45,859 bases of DNA, taken from Acidobacteriota bacterium. Its GTDB lineage: Bacteria > Acidobacteriota > Thermoanaerobaculia > Thermoanaerobaculales > Thermoanaerobaculaceae. Shown piece by piece: positions 16,233 through 24,577 of the stretch. Positions within the stretch are counted from its first letter, which is position 1. Every line of letters starts with the position of its first letter. The DNA lies in the NCBI GenBank assembly GCA_003158745.1, contig PMLC01000009.1, positions 1-45,859 of the forward strand. Direction: 5' to 3'. The notes below the pieces were generated by a model. The model was not told the origin of the DNA. It saw only the letters and a list, made by a program, of their open reading frames with translations, and made no database searches. A program made the translations under genes and the position numbers.

Positions 16233-17918
16233 ATGGATAGCTGCCGCAGGGCCGCCGCGGCGCTCGAGGAACTGGCGCTTCTCTCCGAGTTGGCCGGCGA
16301 GAACCCCTTCAAGGTCCGCGCCTTGGCGAACGCCGCCCGAGCAGTGCTGCGTTTCCCGGAGGACCTCGAAGGGGTCTCTGCAAGGGGAGAACTGACCGCG
16401 ATCCCGGGAATCGGCAAGGGGATTGCGGGGCTGATCGAGGAGACGCTCGCCCAAGGCGAACCGGCCGCGCTCTTGGAGCTGAGGAGTGTGCTCCCGCCCG
16501 GCCTCCCGGGCCTGCTGCAGCTCACCGGCCTTGGTCCCAAGCGCGTGCGCAACCTCTGGCAGGAGCTCGGGATCACGACCGTCGGTGAGCTCGAGTACGC
16601 CTGCCGGGAGAACCACCTCCTCACGCTCGCGGGGTTCGGCCCAGCGACCCAGGCCAAAATTCTGGGCGCCATCGAATTCCGCCGCAGCACCTCCGACAAG
16701 CACCACATCTCGACCGGATGGCACGCGGCGGAGGAGACGCTCGCCATCCTCCGGGAAGTGGCGCCGGACGGCACGGCGGAGGTGGCAGGCGAGGTGCGCC
16801 GCTTCTGCGAGGTCATCAGCGAGGCCGTCGTGGTCTGCACCGACGTCGAGCCGGCGGCCCTCCTTCCTGCGTTGGCCCGGCTGCTGAACGACGCGATTGG
16901 AGACGGCTCCGGCCAGGTCACGGGGCGCCATGCCTCGGGCGTCCCGGTGCGCGTGGTGAGCGTTCCGCGTGGATCGTTCGGCACAGCGATCGTCTGGCAA
17001 ACCGGCAGCGGTCGCCACCTCGAGCAGCTCGCCGCGCGCGCCTTCTCGGGCGGCCTCGTTCTCGCTGGCGGCGTGCTCAGCGACGCGTCGGGCCGCGAGG
17101 TCGAGTGCCCCGGAGAGCGCAACCTCTACGCCAGAATCGGCCTGCCGTGGATCCCGCCCGAGATTCGCGAGGGGGACGGCGAGGTCGAGGCCGCCGCCAA
17201 CGGAATCCTGCCCGACCTGGTAGGCGAGAGCGACGTCCTGGGCGCGGTCCACGTCCACACCACGGACTCCGACGGGACGGCCTCGCTGGAAGAGATGGCC
17301 GAGGCGGCGGCGCAACTCGGATGGTCGCTGCTGGGCATCGCGGACCACTCGCAGGTTGCGGCGTACGCTCACGGACTCGATGCGACTCGGTTGCGCGCCC
17401 AGGGCGAGGCGATCGCAGCCCGCAACGGCCGTGGCGAGAGACCGCTGCTGTTGCGCGGGATCGAGGCGGACATCCTGGCGGACGGCGCGCTCGACCTCCC
17501 CGGCGAGGTGCCGCTCGACTTCGTGGTGGCCTCGGTCCACTCCTCGTTCCGGCAGAGCGTCGAGGCGCAGACCGCGCGCCTCGTGCGGGCGGTCTCGCGC
17601 GGGCGCGGCACGATACTCGGCCACCCGACGGGCCGCCTGTTGCTCGCCCGCGAGGGGTACCAGGTCGATCTCGAGGTCGTGCTGCAGGCGGCTGCGGCGA
17701 GCGGTGCCGCCGTCGAGATCAACGCTCACCCCTTCCGCCTCGATCTCGACTGGCGCTGGGTCCGCCGCGCGGTCGGTCTCGGCGTGCCGATCTCGATCGG
17801 CCCCGACGCACACGAGCCCGCCGGTCTCGCCGACGTGCGCTGGGGCGTGGGCATCGCCCGCAAGGGGTGGGCCACCGCCAAGGATGTGCTCAACGCCAGA
17901 CCCTGGCCTTGGTGGTGA
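16233..17918 (+). CDS. PolX-like protein with degenerate polymerase and intact PHP domain
   Basis: A 561-aa protein with bacterial PolX architecture. HhH-rich 8-kDa/fingers region (1-~150, IPGIGKGIAG and LTGLGPKRVRNL); polymerase palm (~165-300); PHP domain (~330-561). In the palm the family DxD reads ExV (AGEVRRFCEVISEAVVV against AGS-RR-x5-GDxD) and the third Asp site reads VRVV, so all three catalytic Asp are gone. The PHP metal residues survive: VHVHTTDSDG, IADHS, GIEAD, ASVHSSF, GHPTG, INAHPFRLDLDW, GPDAHEP. It is probably a repair nuclease, not a polymerase. ATG 16233 (GGTGGG upstream) is preferred to GTG 16224. Confidence 0.85.
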   Translation: MDSCRRAAAALEELALLSELAGENPFKVRALANAARAVLRFPEDLEGVSARGELTAIPGIGKGIAGLIEETLAQGEPAALLELRSVLPPGLPGLLQLTGLGPKRVRNLWQELGITTVGELEYACRENHLLTLAGFGPATQAKILGAIEFRRSTSDKHHISTGWHAAEETLAILREVAPDGTAEVAGEVRRFCEVISEAVVVCTDVEPAALLPALARLLNDAIGDGSGQVTGRHASGVPVRVVSVPRGSFGTAIVWQTGSGRHLEQLAARAFSGGLVLAGGVLSDASGREVECPGERNLYARIGLPWIPPEIREGDGEVEAAANGILPDLVGESDVLGAVHVHTTDSDGTASLEEMAEAAAQLGWSLLGIADHSQVAAYAHGLDATRLRAQGEAIAARNGRGERPLLLRGIEADILADGALDLPGEVPLDFVVASVHSSFRQSVEAQTARLVRAVSRGRGTILGHPTGRLLLAREGYQVDLEVVLQAAAASGAAVEINAHPFRLDLDWRWVRRAVGLGVPISIGPDAHEPAGLADVRWGVGIARKGWATAKDVLNARPWPWW

Positions 17919-17930
17919 GGCAGAGAAACC

Positions 17931-18045
17931 AGTTGAGAGTTGAGAGTTGAGAGTTTAGAGTGAAGAGTTGAAGATTCGCTCCGGCTCTGGTGATTCGGTC
18001 TGTGCCGTAACTCTCTACTCTTCACTCTCAACTCTTCACTTCCTG
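17931..18045. repeat. Long imperfect hairpin of GAGAGTT/GAAGAGTT units
   Basis: Just after the PolX-like stop, four tandem units of the type GAGAGTT followed by AGAGTGAAGAGTTGAAG (17932-17971) face their complement AACTCTCTACTCTTCACTCTC... (18009-18041) across a ~37-bp loop. The folded arms are about 33 bp with mismatches. The same unit recurs at 29610-29641. It separates two same-strand genes, so it may end the upstream transcript. Confidence 0.75.
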
Positions 18046-18107
18046 CGCTGAAGCTGCGAATGATCTCCGGGCAGGCCTAGAATGGGGTCGAGGGCGGAGG
18101 GACAGCA

Positions 18108-18518
18108 ATGGCAAACCCAGTCACCTTCGTGTACGACCAAACGCGGAACCTTGTCTTCAGCGAGGACCACGGGAAGCTCGAGACCGAGGAGCAGGTCGAC
18201 GCGTTCCTCGACGAGTACCGGCGCTACTGGGAGGCGCTCGGCAAGAAATCCTGGCTCATCACGAACATCGACGACCTGTTCGTCGACGGCCAGGTGGCCG
18301 ACCACTACGCGGAGGGCTCGCTCCGGATCATGGCCAGGCATCTCCTTGGCTTCGCCCGTTGGGCAACCAACAGCTGGGCGCGAATGTCGGTGCGTACGAC
18401 CGCGCTCAAGGCCAGGATGCCGGCGGCGATCTACTCGTCGCGCGCCGAGGCCGAGGCAGCCATCGAGGAGATGCGGCGCACCGGCTACCGGTGGGAGCCG
18501 GACGAGCATCCCCGGTAG
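18108..18518 (+). CDS. Small soluble protein, SpoIIAA/STAS-like fold possible
   Basis: A 136-aa protein I do not recognise. It begins with a beta hairpin (VTFVYDQTRNLVFSEDHG), then a helix, a strand (KSWLITNIDDLFVD) and a long basic helical stretch (SLRIMARHLLGFARWATNSWARMSVRTTALK), ending with a short helix and strand. The order resembles SpoIIAA/STAS-like domains, but that is a guess. GGAGGG at ~18097 supports ATG 18108. Convergent with the threonine aldolase gene. Confidence 0.6.
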   Translation: MANPVTFVYDQTRNLVFSEDHGKLETEEQVDAFLDEYRRYWEALGKKSWLITNIDDLFVDGQVADHYAEGSLRIMARHLLGFARWATNSWARMSVRTTALKARMPAAIYSSRAEAEAAIEEMRRTGYRWEPDEHPR

Positions 18519-18555
18519 CGCTCCGCCTTCCGGCTGACGGCCCGGACGCCCTCGC

Positions 18556-19599
<1,044 letters not shown>

Positions 19600-19625
19600 C
19601 GAGAAGACCCCCCTCAACAAGAAGA

Positions 19626-19786
19626 GCCAACAGCCGACAGCTTACAGCTCTCCCCCACCCACCCAGCCACCCAGTTCACAGTCGACAGTTCCCCCACCCA
19701 CCCAAGTAGGGGAAAGGCAGCTTTGAGTTTCTGACTGTCGACTGTCAACTGTCGACTGTCGACTGTTGGCTGTGAGCTGTCAGCTT
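19626..19786. repeat. Interspersed hairpin element, copy 1 (ACAGCTCTCCCCC type)
   Basis: First of three related elements. Order: AGCCAACAGCCGACAG, the shared core ACAGCTCTCCCCC (19644-19656), ACAGTCGACAGTTCCCCC (19678-19695), then a run of CTGTCGA/CTGTCAA 7-mers (19731-19766) and GGCTGTGAGCTGTCAGC. The two halves are complementary. The right end reaches into the udg reading frame on the minus strand and encodes its last ~13 residues and stop. The other copies are at 28053-28199 and 40691-40878. Confidence 0.8.
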
Positions 19787-20461
19787 CGCTTTGAGCTTCT
19801 TCAGGTCGCTCCACGACTCGCGCTTGGCAGCCGGGTTCCGCAACAGGTAGGCGGGGTGATACGTCGGGAGCACGTCGCGCCCCATCCACTTCGTCCACCG
19901 GCCCCGGTAGCTGGAGATCGGCGCGGTGGTGCCGAGCAGGTAGCGCGCCGCGATGCGGCCAAGGCAGACGATCACGACCGGGTCGATCAGCTCGATCTGG
20001 CGCTTGAGGAAAGGCATGCAGGCGGCCGCCTCGTCGGGCTCGGGATCTCGGTTCCCGGGAGGTCGGCACTTCACGACGTTGGCGATGTAAACGTCTGCGC
20101 GCTTGAGGCCGATCGACGGCAGCATCGCGTTGAGGAGCTGGCCGGCCCTCCCGACGAAAGGTTCGCCGAGCCGGTCCTCGTCGGCCCCCGGACCTTCGCC
20201 CATAAAGACGACGCGGGCGCCCGGGTTGCCGACGCCGAACACGACTTGCGTGCGCCCCTGGCATAGTCTGCAGCGCTTGCACCCCGCGAGCGCGCGGGCC
20301 ATCGCCCCGAGGTCGGCCGCAGCGAGCGGGTCATCGCCACCGACGGTTTCCGGTTCGCCGGCCGACTCGGGGCGGGACGTGGCTTTCGGAGACGCCAGCG
20401 CGACGTCCACGTCCCGCCAGCCGAGGTCGCGCAGGTACACGAGGAGGTCGCGGCGGCTCAT
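19745..20461 (-). CDS. udg: Family 4 uracil-DNA glycosylase (Fe-S)
   Basis: A 238-aa glycosylase that excises uracil from DNA. Family 4 motifs are complete: CKRC...C and KCRPPGNRDPEPDEAAAC (the [4Fe-4S] cysteines), GEGPGADEDRLGEPFVGRAG (motif A) and PTYHPAYLLRN (motif B with catalytic-region His). ATG 20461 overlaps the coaBC stop as ATGA. Oddity: the last residues (LTAHSQQSTVDS) and the stop are encoded by the interspersed hairpin element, so the native C-terminus was probably replaced. The frame extends upstream to 20860 only by reading coaBC out of frame. Confidence 0.92.
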   Translation of the reverse strand: MSRRDLLVYLRDLGWRDVDVALASPKATSRPESAGEPETVGGDDPLAAADLGAMARALAGCKRCRLCQGRTQVVFGVGNPGARVVFMGEGPGADEDRLGEPFVGRAGQLLNAMLPSIGLKRADVYIANVVKCRPPGNRDPEPDEAAACMPFLKRQIELIDPVVIVCLGRIAARYLLGTTAPISSYRGRWTKWMGRDVLPTYHPAYLLRNPAAKRESWSDLKKLKAKLTAHSQQSTVDS

Positions 20462-21660
20462 GGGCGGCGCGACGCCACCGTCTCGCCCGCGAGTGTGAGG
20501 AGCAGCTCGCGGGCGAGCGTTTCCTTGTCCTGGGCCACGAACTCCCTGCGGAGCCCGAGGCGCGTCCTCACGACGGCGCGGTTCCGAGCGGACTCCATTC
20601 CGAGGCCGGGCTCGTCGATCGGGTTGGCGACCACTGCATCGGCGGCTTTGTCGGCCATCTTCCTGGCGGCGTGGACCTCGAGGTCCACGGCCCGTTCTGC
20701 GGCGAAGATCACGAGGTACGGCCTGCCCTGGGCCCTGGGCATCGTCGCGGCGAGGTCGGGCACCGGCTGCAACGCGAGCTGAAACCCGCCCAGTCGGCGG
20801 TCGAGCTTCCCGGGTGCCGCTCCCGCCGGCCGGAAGTCGGCCACTGCCGCGGCGTGCCATACGGCGTCTGCCTCGGGCGCTCGCCGGCCGAGCAGGTGGC
20901 CCAGGTCCACCGCCGTCTCGAAGCGCTCGGTCGGAACGCCCGGCACCGCGTTCACGCCGGGGCCGGCGAGGAGCCGCACGTCGGCACCGAGGTCGCGCGC
21001 GGCCAATGCCAGCGATCTGCCCATACGGCCCGACGAGCGGTTTGTGATCACCCTGACAGCGTCGATCGACTCGCGGGTGGGGCCGGCCGTGACGAGGATC
21101 CGGACCCCGGCCAGCGGCCCTCGCGGCGGAAGAGCGGCCAGCGCCACGCCCACGATCTCGTCAACCGGCGCGAGCTTGCCCTCGCCGATCTCGCCCTCCG
21201 CCAGGAAGCCGGATACGGGCTGCACGACGATGGTGCCCCGCTGCTCGAGGACCGCAACCGCCTGCACGATCGCGGGCTGACGCCACATCGCGGTGTTCAT
21301 CGCCGGCGCGATGACGACCCTGCCGCGGTGGGCGAGCGCATAGGTGGTGAGTGCGTCGTCGGCGATGCCGGCGGCCATCTTGGCGATGACGTTCGCGGTG
21401 GCCGGGACGACGACGAGCAGATCGCTGCAGCGCCCCAGCGCCACGTGATCGACGCCGGGGTTGGTGGGGGCGCTCCACAGCGAAACCTCGGCGCCCTCGT
21501 TCGAGAGCACGGCGAAGGTCCGCGGCGCGACGAACTGCGTTGCGTTGTCAGTGAGGATCGTGTGGACGCGGCAGCCGGCCTTGACGAGCCCGCGCAGCAC
21601 CTCGACCGCGCGGAACGCCGCGATGCCGCCAGAGACGCCGAGGACAACCCTGCCGCGCAC
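20458..21660 (-). CDS. coaBC: Coenzyme A biosynthesis bifunctional protein CoaBC
   Basis: A 400-aa flavoprotein: phosphopantothenoylcysteine decarboxylase (CoaC, 1-~180) fused to phosphopantothenate-cysteine ligase (CoaB, ~190-400). CoaC has GVSGGIAAFRAVE, DHVALGRCSDLLVVVPATAN (active-site His) and APAMNTAMW. The flap usually written GxLACGxxGxGR reads GFLAEGEIGEGK, so glutamate replaces the usual catalytic Cys. CoaB has TAGPTRESIDAVRVITNRSSG, AAVADFRP and KMADKAADAVVANPI. GTG 21660 directly abuts the rpoZ stop, with its GAGGAG inside the end of rpoZ. Confidence 0.93.
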   Translation of the reverse strand: MRGRVVLGVSGGIAAFRAVEVLRGLVKAGCRVHTILTDNATQFVAPRTFAVLSNEGAEVSLWSAPTNPGVDHVALGRCSDLLVVVPATANVIAKMAAGIADDALTTYALAHRGRVVIAPAMNTAMWRQPAIVQAVAVLEQRGTIVVQPVSGFLAEGEIGEGKLAPVDEIVGVALAALPPRGPLAGVRILVTAGPTRESIDAVRVITNRSSGRMGRSLALAARDLGADVRLLAGPGVNAVPGVPTERFETAVDLGHLLGRRAPEADAVWHAAAVADFRPAGAAPGKLDRRLGGFQLALQPVPDLAATMPRAQGRPYLVIFAAERAVDLEVHAARKMADKAADAVVANPIDEPGLGMESARNRAVVRTRLGLRREFVAQDKETLARELLLTLAGETVASRRP

Positions 21661-22086
21661 CTACTCCTCGGCGGGCAGTTCCTCGGTCAGGATTTCCTCG
21701 ACAACTGCCTCCTCGACGACCTCGAGGTTCTCGTCGAACTTGGGCCCCTCGAGCTCTACATCGAGCTCTTCTTCCTCTTCCTCAACCTCCGCCTCGGGCT
21801 CCACGATCGGCGGCAGCACCGGAGGCGGCGTCGCGATCAGCGCCGGGATGTGCTCCTCCGTCTCGCGCGCCGTGACTTCCTGCTGGAGGATGGCCTCGTA
21901 CTCCTCGGCCGTTACTGCTCGCCACGGCACCTTGTTGGCGGCGAGCTCGGCGAGGGCGATCGTCGTCGGCTTAACGTCGCGGCCCGTGATCCGCGGTCGC
22001 GCCCCCGCGATCAGCTGCTCCGCCCGCTTTGCGGCGATCAGGATATGGCGAAACGTGCTCTCGACTCCCTGTGGCAACTCCAACAT
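21661..22086 (-). CDS. rpoZ: DNA-directed RNA polymerase omega subunit, extended
   Basis: A 141-aa protein whose first ~75 residues match RpoZ (VESTFRHILIAAKRAEQLIAGARPRI, TTIALAELAANKVPW). Omega aids assembly of RNA polymerase and, in some bacteria, ppGpp binding. The rest is a proline stretch (TPPPVLPPIVEP) followed by a ~50-residue, very acidic tail (EVEEEEEELDVELEG...). Total length is about 1.5-2 times the usual. ATG 22086 overlaps the gmk stop as TGATG, with GGAGG at good spacing. Confidence 0.9.
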   Translation of the reverse strand: MLELPQGVESTFRHILIAAKRAEQLIAGARPRITGRDVKPTTIALAELAANKVPWRAVTAEEYEAILQQEVTARETEEHIPALIATPPPVLPPIVEPEAEVEEEEEELDVELEGPKFDENLEVVEEAVVEEILTEELPAEE

Positions 22087-22736
22087 CACTCCTCCTTCTT
22101 TACGGCGCGCTCGAAACCGTCGAGGATCATCTGGACCCTGGCGCGCACCCGGAACGGCCGCATCCTCGCGGCCGCGACGATGCTCGCGAGGGCGCGGGTC
22201 GCGTCCTCGAGGCGATCGTTGATTATAACGTAGTCGAACTCCGCGTACTCCCTCATCTCTTGGACCGCATTCTTGATGCGGAGGGCGATCGCGGCATCCG
22301 AGTCCTGGCGCCGCGCGACCAGCCGCCGCTGCAGCTCGTCGTGAGAGGGTGGGAAGATGAACACCTTCACCACGTCGGGGAGGAAGGCGCGCACCTGACG
22401 AGCCCCCTGGACGTCGATATCGAGGAAGACGTCGCACCCCCGCTCCAACCTCCCCTCGACCTCCGCTCGCGAGGTGCCGTACAGGTTGCCGTGCACCTCG
22501 GCGAACTCCAGAAACTCGCCCCGCGCGGCCATCGCCTGGAACGCGGGGCGGTCGACGAAGTAGTAGTCGACGCCGTCGCGCTCGCAGGCGCGCGGCGCAC
22601 GGGTCGTGTGCGAGATCGAGAAGTGGGCCTCGCGCCCCTCCGCCGACAGCTCCTGCATGACCCGGCGGATCAAGGTGGTCTTCCCCCCGCCGGACGGCGA
22701 CGCCACGATGAAAAGCTCACCCGTGCTCGGTCTCAC
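22086..22736 (-). CDS. gmk: Guanylate kinase
   Basis: A 216-aa kinase converting GMP and ATP to GDP and ADP. P-loop ASPSGGGKTTL (commonly GPSGxGKST), SHTTRAPRACERDGVDYYFV (GMP binding), GEFLEFAEVHGNLYGT, DIDVQGARQVR and IFPPS all fit. The open frame reaches ATG 22844; GTG 22736 is preferred because it gives the family length, but its Shine-Dalgarno is weak and an upstream start cannot be excluded. First gene of the gmk-rpoZ-coaBC-udg unit, divergent from the acyltransferase. Confidence 0.92.
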   Translation of the reverse strand: MRPSTGELFIVASPSGGGKTTLIRRVMQELSAEGREAHFSISHTTRAPRACERDGVDYYFVDRPAFQAMAARGEFLEFAEVHGNLYGTSRAEVEGRLERGCDVFLDIDVQGARQVRAFLPDVVKVFIFPPSHDELQRRLVARRQDSDAAIALRIKNAVQEMREYAEFDYVIINDRLEDATRALASIVAAARMRPFRVRARVQMILDGFERAVKKEE

Positions 22737-22869
22737 AACCGCCTTCCCGATGCAGATGATACTCGCCTTGCGCCCCGCCAGGCGGCCGCCGCGATTTGAG
22801 GTGCGCCTGGACTCTTCGTGAGGGCTCCGCCGCAACTTCCCCACAACAAATCCAGGCTAGACTTCGCCG

Positions 22870-23820
22870 GTGGTTTCGCTCCTGCGCACCGTTCGCGATG
22901 ACCTCGGCTACCTCGGTGTTCGCGCCCTCCTGGGCGGCGCCCGCGTCCTGCCCCTCTCGGTCCTGCGGGCCGTGGGCCGCACGATCGGAAGCGTCGCGCT
23001 GGCGTTCCCCGGGCGCGACCTCGCCCGGGCCCGCGACCATCTGGCGAAGGCGTTCCCCGAACGCGACCAGGCCTGGCGAGATGACGTATTGAAGGGGTGC
23101 GGGCGCCATCTCGGCACGCTGCTCGGTGAGGTGGCGTGGCTCTGGTCGGCGCCCCCCTCGGCGATCCTGGCCCGCAGCGAGTTCGTCGGCCTCGAGAACC
23201 TCACCGGCGGCCTCACGGCCAATCGCGGGGCGGCACTCGTGACCGGGCACTGCGGCAACTGGGAGTGGCTCAACCTCGCTCTCGGCGCCGCCGGCGTCGG
23301 GCTGACGGTGGCTGCGCGCGAGCTGCAGGACTCGCGTTTCGACGAGGTGGCCCGTCGCCTTCGAGGTCGGTTCGGCGGCGAGAGTGCCCTGCGTGGCAAG
23401 GGGGCGGGGGCGAAGCTCGTCCAGGCGCTGCACCGAGGCAGGGTGATCGGTCTCCTGATCGACCAGGACATCGCGGCGCCCGGGGTGTTCGCGGAGTTCT
23501 TCGGCCGGCCAGCGTGGACCCCCATCGGCGCCGCGCTCCTCCCGCTGCGCACCAAATGCCCCGTCGTCACCGGCTTCGCGGCCCGTCAGGCGGGCGGCAC
23601 GATGCGCCTGGCGTTCGACCCGCCGATCGAGCCCACGCCAGGGGAGGACCTGCAGGCCGAAGCCGCGCGGCTCGCGGCGCTGCTCACCGGGCGGATCGAG
23701 CGCCAGGTGCGCGCGTATCCCATGCAATGGGTGTGGATGCACAAGAGGTGGCGCCATCAGCCCGGCGAGGGCGAGACGGTCTGGACCGCGCCCGCCGCCA
23801 GGCCGGGCGACGTGCGCTAA
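22870..23820 (+). CDS. LpxL/HtrB-family lysophospholipid / lipid A acyltransferase
   Basis: A 316-aa membrane-associated acyltransferase that adds secondary acyl chains to a lipid A-type precursor. The catalytic HxxxxE is in GHCGNWEWLN (~118-127), LLIDQDIAAPGVFAEFFGRPA follows, and a C-terminal WMHKRW matches the family. Members may also act on other glycolipids, so the acceptor is uncertain. GTG 22870 begins the homologous region; the Shine-Dalgarno is weak. lemA follows after 65 bp on the same strand. Confidence 0.85.
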   Translation: MVSLLRTVRDDLGYLGVRALLGGARVLPLSVLRAVGRTIGSVALAFPGRDLARARDHLAKAFPERDQAWRDDVLKGCGRHLGTLLGEVAWLWSAPPSAILARSEFVGLENLTGGLTANRGAALVTGHCGNWEWLNLALGAAGVGLTVAARELQDSRFDEVARRLRGRFGGESALRGKGAGAKLVQALHRGRVIGLLIDQDIAAPGVFAEFFGRPAWTPIGAALLPLRTKCPVVTGFAARQAGGTMRLAFDPPIEPTPGEDLQAEAARLAALLTGRIERQVRAYPMQWVWMHKRWRHQPGEGETVWTAPAARPGDVR

Positions 23821-23885
23821 GATGCCGCATCGCAATCGGGGACAGGCGTGACATTGCCCGGCCCCCGGTTCATTCGGGAGGTTGT

Positions 23886-24476
23886 ATGAAGGGGATCCTG
23901 CTTGGGTGCGTGGTGGTACTGGTCGCTGTGGTTCTGGTGCTCGGCATGGCGGTGGCGGGGAGCTACAACCGCCTCGTCGCCCTCGACGAGGGCGTGAAAA
24001 GTGCCTGGGGGCAGGTGGAGAACGTGTACCAGCGACGGGCCGACCTGGTCCCGAACCTGGTCGAGACCGTGAAGGGGGCCGCCGCTTTCGAAAAGGACAC
24101 GTTCACGGCGGTCACCGAGGCACGCGCGAAGGTGGGTCAGGTCAACTTCGGCAAGGTCCCGGATGCGCAGGAGATGCAGAAGTTCCAGTCGGCCCAGGAC
24201 GGCCTCTCCTCGGCGCTGTCCCGCCTCCTGGTGGTGGTCGAGAAGTACCCGGACCTCAAAGCCACCCAGAACTTCCGCGATCTCCAGGCGCAGCTCGAGG
24301 GCACGGAGAACCGAATCACGGTGGAGCGCAAGCGCTTCAACGATGCCGCACAGGCGTTCAACACGGCGCGGCGGCGCTTCCCGACCGTGATCGTGGCTTC
24401 CCTGTTCGGCTTCGCTGAAAAGCCATACTTCCAGGCCGCCGCGGGTTCGGAGAAAGCGCCGCAGGTGAAGTTCTGA
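23886..24476 (+). CDS. lemA: LemA family protein
   Basis: A 196-aa protein with one N-terminal membrane segment (GILLGCVVVLVAVVLVLGMAV) and a long four-helix cytoplasmic or periplasmic domain. It shows the family pattern YNRLVALDEGVKSAWGQVEN, RRADLVPNLVETVKG, LKATQNFRDLQAQLEGTENRI and FNTARRRFPT. Function is unknown, but LemA genes are commonly next to TPM-domain genes, as here. ATG 23886 with GGGAGG at 23876-23881; the long upstream frame is out-of-frame acyltransferase. Confidence 0.92.
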   Translation: MKGILLGCVVVLVAVVLVLGMAVAGSYNRLVALDEGVKSAWGQVENVYQRRADLVPNLVETVKGAAAFEKDTFTAVTEARAKVGQVNFGKVPDAQEMQKFQSAQDGLSSALSRLLVVVEKYPDLKATQNFRDLQAQLEGTENRITVERKRFNDAAQAFNTARRRFPTVIVASLFGFAEKPYFQAAAGSEKAPQVKF

Positions 24477-24507
24477 GAGACCGGGGTCCGGGGTCCGGGG
24501 TCCGCGG
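24477..24507. repeat. Tandem GGGGTCC units after the lemA stop
   Basis: Directly behind the TGA of lemA, ACCGGGGTCC is continued by two further GGGGTCC units. The unit is part of the in-frame leader of the next gene. Shorter relatives lie at 9672-9700, 25208-25245 and 45755-45780. Confidence 0.6.
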
Positions 24508-24577
24508 CCCGCGCCTGAGGACGACGGCCGGGGCGATCATCACCGCACTCGCTGCGGCCGTCTCATGTGCGCTCGAG

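Noticed and set aside
14484-17813. A single 1109-aa open frame on the minus strand
   Set aside because: Only the part up to 16190 matches known domains; the rest is the complement of the PolX-like gene in a GC-rich genome with few chance stops.
17931-18045. CRISPR-like tandem repeats
   Set aside because: Units are 7-8 bp with no unique spacers and form one hairpin; no cas genes are near.
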